Shown in pieces: positions 7,063 to 10,851 of a DNA stretch of 10,851 nt. Position numbers and translations under genes: made by a program. Below the pieces are notes generated by a model. It was not told the DNA's origin. It did no database searches and saw nothing but the letters and a program-made list of their open reading frames with translations. Position 1 is the first letter of the stretch. Each line of letters begins with the position of its first letter. The DNA lies in contig DGWD01000016.1 in assembly GCA_002395155.1 (NCBI GenBank), forward strand, positions 352 through 11,202, read 5' to 3'. Source of the stretch: Treponema sp. UBA4267. GTDB lineage: Bacteria > Spirochaetota > Spirochaetia > Treponematales > Treponemataceae.

Positions 7063-8064
7063 ATGCCAAAATGTAAAGTATGTGGTAGCCGTGTACCAGA
7101 CGGTATAAGTGAATGCCCGATGTGCGGAGCAAAAATCAGCAATTCTCAGAATACTGGTGTACAAGAAACAAAATCAACTCCTGTAAAACCTACACCAGTT
7201 CAGACGCAGGAGTCTGTTCCTGTTGCACCTTCGCAGAAACCTTCTGTAGCATCTTCAACATCAAATCATACTCAGGCAAAATGTAAGGTTTGCGGCAGTC
7301 GTATTCCAGATGGAGCATCAGCTTGCCCAATGTGTGGTGCGAAAGTAAAGGCTCCTGCATCTACAGAATCTCCAGTTCAAAAGCTGATACCTGTACAATC
7401 TCAAGAAAATCAGAATCCTAGTCCGAATATAAAACCAAATCCTGTTCAACCAAGGACACCTGTAACACCTCCTCCAATCCAGCCTCCGGTTGAACCATAT
7501 AGACCAGAGCCTTCACCTTCTCCTAATCCTTCCGAAATATCATCTGCAGTTTCTTATGTAATGGCACAAAATGCAAAAATCAGAACTGCTTCAGATAGAA
7601 TTATGGATACAAATACACTTATGGATGAAATGACTACCAGCAAAAATAAAAAAGATAATGGTTTTGCATTTATGGCTAGTCGAATACGAAAAAATGCTGG
7701 AATGGCAAAAGCATGGTGTAATGTGGTTACTGATATTGAGACTACAAAAACATATATTTTTAATCATCAATATAATGATGCAACATATAAAAATGCGGTT
7801 GAAGATTTCATGCAGTCAGCCAATATTGCAATAAATGCGATGGAAAAAATACGAAAAAATTGTTTAATTGGTATAATTGGGTATCCAATTGCTACAATTA
7901 TTTCTGTGATTATTATGCTTTACTTATTATCCGAATTAAAACAATTAGGCTTAATAATTGATATTGGAATTTTATGTATGCTTATATTTATGTTTGTTGA
8001 TTTTATTGTTTTAATAAATCAAAAGAATAAGATTAATTCATTTTTATCAAGGGTAAGAGGGTAA
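7063..8064 (+). CDS. tandem zinc-ribbon, proline-rich, two-helix membrane protein
   Basis: A 333-residue protein with an internal duplication: the same ribbon appears at Cys4/7/18/21 and again at Cys74/77/88/91, both as KCKVCGSR(V/I)PDG followed by CPMCGAK. The ribbons are separated and followed by Pro/Ser/Gln-rich linkers, the second (about 95-160) with many PxP pairs. A polar, mainly helical region (about 165-265) comes next, then two membrane helices (about 268-290 and 296-318) and a short basic tail. The ribosome binding site GGGAGAG (7051-7057) is strong. The membrane region itself matches no family I recognise. Ribbons and Pro-rich arm should reach into the cytoplasm and could tether soluble operon products to the membrane (inference). 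Confidence 0.85.
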   Translation: MPKCKVCGSRVPDGISECPMCGAKISNSQNTGVQETKSTPVKPTPVQTQESVPVAPSQKPSVASSTSNHTQAKCKVCGSRIPDGASACPMCGAKVKAPASTESPVQKLIPVQSQENQNPSPNIKPNPVQPRTPVTPPPIQPPVEPYRPEPSPSPNPSEISSAVSYVMAQNAKIRTASDRIMDTNTLMDEMTTSKNKKDNGFAFMASRIRKNAGMAKAWCNVVTDIETTKTYIFNHQYNDATYKNAVEDFMQSANIAINAMEKIRKNCLIGIIGYPIATIISVIIMLYLLSELKQLGLIIDIGILCMLIFMFVDFIVLINQKNKINSFLSRVRG

Positions 8065-8067
8065 AAA

Positions 8068-8592
8068 ATGAAAAGACTACGTTTATTTCTATTTTTCTTA
8101 TGTATTCTTTTCACAAATCCTCTTTCGTGTGACTCATCAATTAATTCTTCTCAAACAGAATCAGAAACAATAGATCGCACGTTCTGGTGGAGCAGTAAAG
8201 AAGATGATCCTGGCTTAAGAAAAAGGTTCGAAGAATTAAATGCCAAATATTTTGATGGCGAACTTAAAGTTAAGTACATAAGATATGGTCACGGGTTAAT
8301 TAAAGAGAATTTTACTGCTATAACCTACTATTGGAAAAAAAATGAAAGTTCTGATTATGCCGGCTGTTCTGTAATTACTGTAGATGATGAGTTCTTTAAA
8401 AAATATCCTGGCGAGATGGATGGAATGCTTCTTCATGAAATGTGTCATGTTTATGCAAATATGCACGATGCTGATGCTGAAATACCTGGTATTGATGGAC
8501 ACACGTTACCATCATATAAAAAAAAGATGAAAGAACTTATTGAAATTGGCGCAAATCCTAGAACGGGCGAGGGTATTGTAAATATAGAGTAA
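8068..8592 (+). CDS. predicted lipoprotein with SprT-like metallopeptidase domain
   Basis: A 174-residue protein with a basic N-terminus, a hydrophobic core and a lipobox-like NPLSC ending at Cys21, so it should be lipidated and anchored outside the inner membrane. The mature part carries RFEELNAKYFDGEL (from about 53), typical of the first helix of SprT-like zinc peptidases, then the zinc motif HEMCH (123-127, Glu124 as the catalytic base) and a third candidate ligand at His145 in the GH that follows. Family members are usually cytoplasmic, so export of this one is unusual. The start follows the preceding stop by three bases with GAGGG (8057-8061) as ribosome binding site. Cleavage of envelope or foreign protein substrates is possible but not shown. 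Confidence 0.8.
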   Translation: MKRLRLFLFFLCILFTNPLSCDSSINSSQTESETIDRTFWWSSKEDDPGLRKRFEELNAKYFDGELKVKYIRYGHGLIKENFTAITYYWKKNESSDYAGCSVITVDDEFFKKYPGEMDGMLLHEMCHVYANMHDADAEIPGIDGHTLPSYKKKMKELIEIGANPRTGEGIVNIE

Positions 8593-8603
8593 AGAGAATT
8601 TTT

Positions 8604-9083
8604 ATGGAAAATATTAGATTTATTATCTGTGTAGTGGTTTTTATTTGTACTATTGCTGGCGTTTATGCACGACCAAGTAAAGGAAAGGGCAAACAAGCAT
8701 TATGTAATCCTAATACCATAGTTGTATCATGTGATATCGATGCAACTGCCGCAATGCGTGGTAAATGTCCAGATGGTGACTATTTCGCTTTAGTACATTT
8801 ATACTCATCACCATCATATTGCTCAATTGAATTACATAACAGTGATTTTACTGAATATTATGGTATGCGATTCAATGATGACGTAACTTCATTGGAACTC
8901 ATTGAAAAGTTGGATGCATTTACATACTGGTACTCTACATATTATTATACTGCTCCTCTTATTATTACAATGAAGGACTCTCATATTGTAGGGATTCATT
9001 CTGATGATGCAGCATGGGATGCCTATAGTCGTTGGATAGGTAAAACCTTTTATGGAATAGATGGACGTGCATTGATTAATTAA
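8604..9083 (+). CDS. small secreted protein of unknown function
   Basis: A 159-residue protein I cannot assign to a family. The N-terminus is a classic signal peptide (hydrophobic core about 5-20, likely cleavage after VYA at residue 22), followed by a basic Ser/Gly/Lys patch (24-31). The mature part has several cysteines, an aromatic, Tyr-rich central region (AFTYWYSTYYYTAP) and alternating strand-like segments, which suggests a compact secreted or periplasmic fold. AAAGAGA ahead of the ATG and the 11-bp gap to the lipoprotein gene place it in the same operon. It is the last gene that shares the strongly AT-rich style of the island. Confidence 0.75.
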   Translation: MENIRFIICVVVFICTIAGVYARPSKGKGKQALCNPNTIVVSCDIDATAAMRGKCPDGDYFALVHLYSSPSYCSIELHNSDFTEYYGMRFNDDVTSLELIEKLDAFTYWYSTYYYTAPLIITMKDSHIVGIHSDDAAWDAYSRWIGKTFYGIDGRALIN

Positions 9084-9110
9084 TGTATGGTGCACGAAGA
9101 ATAAAAGAAA

Positions 9111-9761
9111 ATGGATTACAGTCATATCTTAAATACATCTCTTCCTCAGAAAGAAAAACTACTTGATTTTGGATTTACAGAAGTCGGTGACAGTCTTGTG
9201 CTTAAGAAAGAAATTGCTGACGGCCAGTTTTATACGGAAATCAAGCTTTCAGATAAAACTTTATCAGCTGATGTTTTTGAAACTTCGACAAATGAAAAGT
9301 ATGTACTATTTAACATTGCTTCTGCACAGGGGGCTTTTGTTGGACAGATTCGTAGTGAAGTTCAGGATTTGATTGAAAAAATCCGTGCAGAATGCTTTAT
9401 CAGCCAGGATATCAAAGAAAAGTATGTTGATTTTTTGCACTCATATTTTAATGCACAGGGGGATAACCCTTGGGCAGAAGAACCGTATGACACTAGTACA
9501 GTTTACCGCTGTCCTAACAACAAGTGGTTCGCTCTTATAATGCAAATCAAATTTAAGAATCTTGGATTTGAAAGTGACGAGCCGGTTTGGGCAGTGAATC
9601 TGAAGGCGGAAAATGTCGAAGCAATCACAGATAAAAAATCAATTTTCCCCGCATATCACATGAACAAAAAATATTGGATTACGGTGTTGCTTACGGCGGT
9701 TACAGATTTTAAAAATCTTTGCGATCTTACCAAAAAGAGTTTTGCACTTGTTCAAAAATAG
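9111..9761 (+). CDS. YjbR/MmcQ-family protein with N-terminal extension
   Basis: A 216-residue protein. The C-terminal 120 or so residues match the MmcQ/YjbR fold (CyaY-like), seen in NPWAEEP, NKWFALIMQI, VWAVNLKA, and FPAYHMNKKYWITVLL followed by a helix ending in SFALVQK. The N-terminal 95 or so residues form an extra alpha/beta region. The family is often called DNA-binding, but its biochemical role is not well settled. The gene lies 27 bp after the secreted-protein gene with only a weak ribosome binding site. Its codon choice looks less AT-biased than the preceding genes, so it may belong to the flanking genome and not to the TerY-P island. Confidence 0.85.
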   Translation: MDYSHILNTSLPQKEKLLDFGFTEVGDSLVLKKEIADGQFYTEIKLSDKTLSADVFETSTNEKYVLFNIASAQGAFVGQIRSEVQDLIEKIRAECFISQDIKEKYVDFLHSYFNAQGDNPWAEEPYDTSTVYRCPNNKWFALIMQIKFKNLGFESDEPVWAVNLKAENVEAITDKKSIFPAYHMNKKYWITVLLTAVTDFKNLCDLTKKSFALVQK

Positions 9762-9857
9762 ATTATATTTCAAAATCTAGGCAGGCACGGCTTGCGGTAA
9801 ATGGGCGAACCTTGCTGTCTGCTACGGCAACATGTTCACTTCTCGCAGTTCCTTAAT
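9762..9857. other. convergent intergenic spacer with GC-richer segment
   Basis: This spacer separates the ends of the YjbR and GNAT genes. A small AT hairpin, TAGATT (9759-9764) with AATCTA (9774-9779), spans the YjbR stop codon. The stretch 9780-9855 is visibly more GC-rich than its surroundings and holds a nested imperfect hairpin: GAAC (9807-9810) with GTTC (9834-9837), and TTGC (9812-9815) with GCAA (9827-9830). No T-run follows, so it is not a standard terminator on either strand. It may be a copy of an interspersed repeat, which cannot be tested within one window. Confidence 0.4.
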
Positions 9858-10505
9858 TTATCCTAGCTGACCAGGCAGAACCAGTTTTTCCTTGTAGGGA
9901 AATTCTGCTTCATATTTTGCAAAGTCCTCGGGATTTTCTTGGGCAACGAAGTATCCTTTTGGGGGAGTGTAGGTAGCTTCAATTCCATTGAGGTAACCTG
10001 GAATCAGTTCCTGTGCTAAAAAGTATGGCACTTCTGAATCCTTTGGCTCGCAGTGGTAATGAATATTTAACTTACTTGCCAGATCAAAACCTGCATGACG
10101 GTAAAAATTGATATTGCCTTCCATGCAGATAAATCCAATACCTAAAGCTTTGGCTTTTTCAAGTGCATACTTCATGAGCTTAAGGCCGTAGCCCTGCCTC
10201 TTGAAATCAGGATGAATGCTGATTGGTCCAAAAGTTCCGATTGGAAGCTTTTCGCCAGTCGGCTTTCCATCAACTTCGATGTTCAGTTCTGCTTTTGAAA
10301 ACATCACATGCCCGATAATCTGCCCGTCTTTCTCCATAACAAGCGAAAGCTCAGGAATAAAATCGGGATTGTTTCTGAAGCAGCGAAGAACATAATGCTC
10401 TGTGCAGCCAGGATGGTAAACGTTCCAGAAGGATTCTCGTGTCAAGTTTTCAACAGTCTTAAAATCGCGCAGTTCTTCCACGCGGATGGTAAAATTTGAG
10501 TTCAT
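9858..10505 (-). CDS. GNAT-family N-acetyltransferase
   Basis: A 215-residue GNAT-fold acetyltransferase that would move acetyl from acetyl-CoA to an unknown amine. The fold is visible as FTIRVEELRDF (first strand and helix), a central strand pair ending GHVMFSKAEL, the strand FGPISIHPDF (92-101), the acetyl-CoA pyrophosphate loop RQGYGLKLM (103-111) and FYRHAGFDLA toward the end of the core. The layout resembles YhbS-like acetyltransferases with an extended C-terminal region. It is convergent with the YjbR gene and unlikely to be part of the operon. No strong ribosome binding site is seen before the ATG. Confidence 0.87.
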   Translation of the reverse strand: MNSNFTIRVEELRDFKTVENLTRESFWNVYHPGCTEHYVLRCFRNNPDFIPELSLVMEKDGQIIGHVMFSKAELNIEVDGKPTGEKLPIGTFGPISIHPDFKRQGYGLKLMKYALEKAKALGIGFICMEGNINFYRHAGFDLASKLNIHYHCEPKDSEVPYFLAQELIPGYLNGIEATYTPPKGYFVAQENPEDFAKYEAEFPYKEKLVLPGQLG

Positions 10506-10509
10506 GTTT

Positions 10510-10524
10510 ATAAAATGATTTTAT
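10510..10524 (-). promoter_or_regulatory. 15-bp palindrome at the GNAT gene start, possible operator
   Basis: ATAAAAT and ATTTTAT flank a single central base in a perfect 7-1-7 inverted repeat, five bases before the GNAT ATG. On the minus strand it contains TAAAAT, a fair -10 hexamer, so a bound protein could block the promoter. The 7-1-7 geometry is shared with Fur/PerR-type boxes, but the sequence is AT-only around the centre and could arise by chance. Confidence 0.35.
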
Positions 10525-10530
10525 CACGAA

Positions 10531-10544
10531 GCATTAATTAATGC
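10531..10544. promoter_or_regulatory. 14-bp perfect palindrome between divergent genes
   Basis: GCATTAATTAATGC is fully self-complementary and lies between the GNAT gene and the rightward DUF4160 gene. It could be a dimer-binding operator serving either side or a chance AT-rich palindrome. Confidence 0.35.
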
Positions 10545-10590
10545 AGTGCTTTGTGTGAAAATCTCTGTTATAATTATTACGAGGCTTACA

Positions 10591-10638
10591 ATGGCATCCA
10601 CAAAAGAAATGTGTTATAATTTTATCAGAAGGAAATAA
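10591..10638 (+). other. possible short leader ORF ahead of the DUF4160 gene
   Basis: ATG at 10591 begins a 15-codon frame (MASTKEMCYNFIRRK) ending in TAA at 10636-10638, two bases before the next ATG. GAGG (10581-10584) is well placed 6 bases upstream as a ribosome binding site. It may be a leader peptide, a decayed gene start or chance. Confidence 0.25.
10612..10620 (+). promoter_or_regulatory. extended -10 element before the DUF4160 gene
   Basis: TGTTATAAT is a perfect TATAAT with an upstream TG in near-extended -10 form. The same ten bases, TGTTATAATT, also occur at 10566-10575. Neither copy has a good -35 at 17 bp. Starting from the nearer copy, the leader would be only about 14 bases but would still hold the AAGGAA ribosome binding site. 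Confidence 0.4.
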
Positions 10639-10640
10639 TT

Positions 10641-10851
10641 ATGCCGACAGTATTTGTTGAGGGACCATACAGATTTTATTTTTTCTCAAGAGAAGAAACT
10701 CGAAAGCATGTACATGTTGCATCTTCTGATGGAGAGGTAAAAATCTGGCTTGAACCAGAAATAAGCCTTGCAAAAGTTATTAATCTTTCTACTTCAGAAG
10801 TAAATACGATTCTTGATATTGTTGAGAAACGAAAGGAGGAAATTAATGCAG
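10641..10851 (+). CDS. DUF4160-family protein, 3' end beyond the window
   Basis: The frame begins MPTVFVEGPYRFYFFSREE, continues with RKHVHV and VKIWLEPEISLAKV, and is still open after 70 codons at the window edge. This matches the small DUF4160 family (normally about 80-95 residues), with the aromatic YRFYFFS strand and the HVHV motif. AAGGAA (10629-10634) sets the start. DUF4160 genes commonly sit directly before a DUF2442 gene, and together they are regarded as toxin-antitoxin-like pairs; the next start codon at 10846 fits this arrangement. The function is not established. Confidence 0.82.
   Translation, partial: MPTVFVEGPYRFYFFSREETRKHVHVASSDGEVKIWLEPEISLAKVINLSTSEVNTILDIVEKRKEEINA
10846..10851 (+). 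CDS. first codons of a gene overlapping DUF4160, probable DUF2442
   Basis: ATGCAG at the window end is preceded at ideal distance by AAGGAGG (10833-10839), one of the strongest ribosome binding sites in the window. The frame differs from DUF4160, so the genes overlap. The DUF2442 identity rests only on the usual partnership of these two families. Confidence 0.4.

Noticed and set aside
1..10851. CRISPR array, tRNA, rRNA, insertion sequence or integrase
   Set aside because: I saw no spaced direct repeats of suitable length, no cloverleaf or rRNA core motifs, and no transposase or integrase signatures in any frame.

Overview
The window looks like an accessory island in a low-GC Gram-negative bacterium with lipoproteins, most likely a gut or rumen spirochaete of the Treponema type. 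The clues are AT-rich DNA, strong Shine-Dalgarno sites, a lipobox protein (NPLSC), and a flank carrying YjbR, GNAT and DUF4160 genes. The assignment is an inference from gene style; there is no rRNA, tRNA or housekeeping marker to settle it.

Layout. Positions 1-147 hold three copies of an 8-bp tandem repeat and a terminator-like stem-loop. From 148 to 9083 there are ten plus-strand genes with gaps of -4 to 26 bp, almost certainly one operon. In order they are: a zinc-ribbon membrane protein; a stand-alone TerY_C-type zinc-binding protein; a Ser/Thr-kinase-like protein with a zinc ribbon and an FHA-like tail; a TerY-type vWA protein; a PP2C phosphatase fused to Sel1 repeats; an FGE/SUMF1-fold protein with a transmembrane segment and an outer beta-rich domain; a zinc-ribbon/ankyrin protein; a double zinc-ribbon membrane protein; a lipoprotein with a SprT-like HExxH domain; and a small secreted protein of unknown function. 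A YjbR/MmcQ-family gene (9111-9761) follows 27 bp later and may be a flanking gene. Beyond it lie a convergent GNAT acetyltransferase (9858-10505, minus strand) and the start of a DUF4160 gene that runs off the window, with the first codons of a probable partner gene overlapping its end.

How the genes may work together. Kinase, vWA protein and PP2C form the known TerY-P (TerY-phosphorylation) triad, predicted to be a phosphorylation switch in stress or conflict responses and linked to phage defence. What is less familiar is the rest of the operon. Three proteins begin with almost the same zinc ribbon (KCKVCGxR...CPMCGA, four copies in all) but end in different modules: membrane helices, ankyrin repeats, or a proline-rich linker plus membrane helices. 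An FGE-like transmembrane protein, a SprT-like lipoprotein and a secreted protein extend the system across the membrane. My working model is a cytoplasmic phospho-signalling core docked to the inner membrane through zinc-ribbon adaptors, with envelope-facing sensor or effector parts. The model is inference; only the domain assignments and the operon structure are visible in the sequence.
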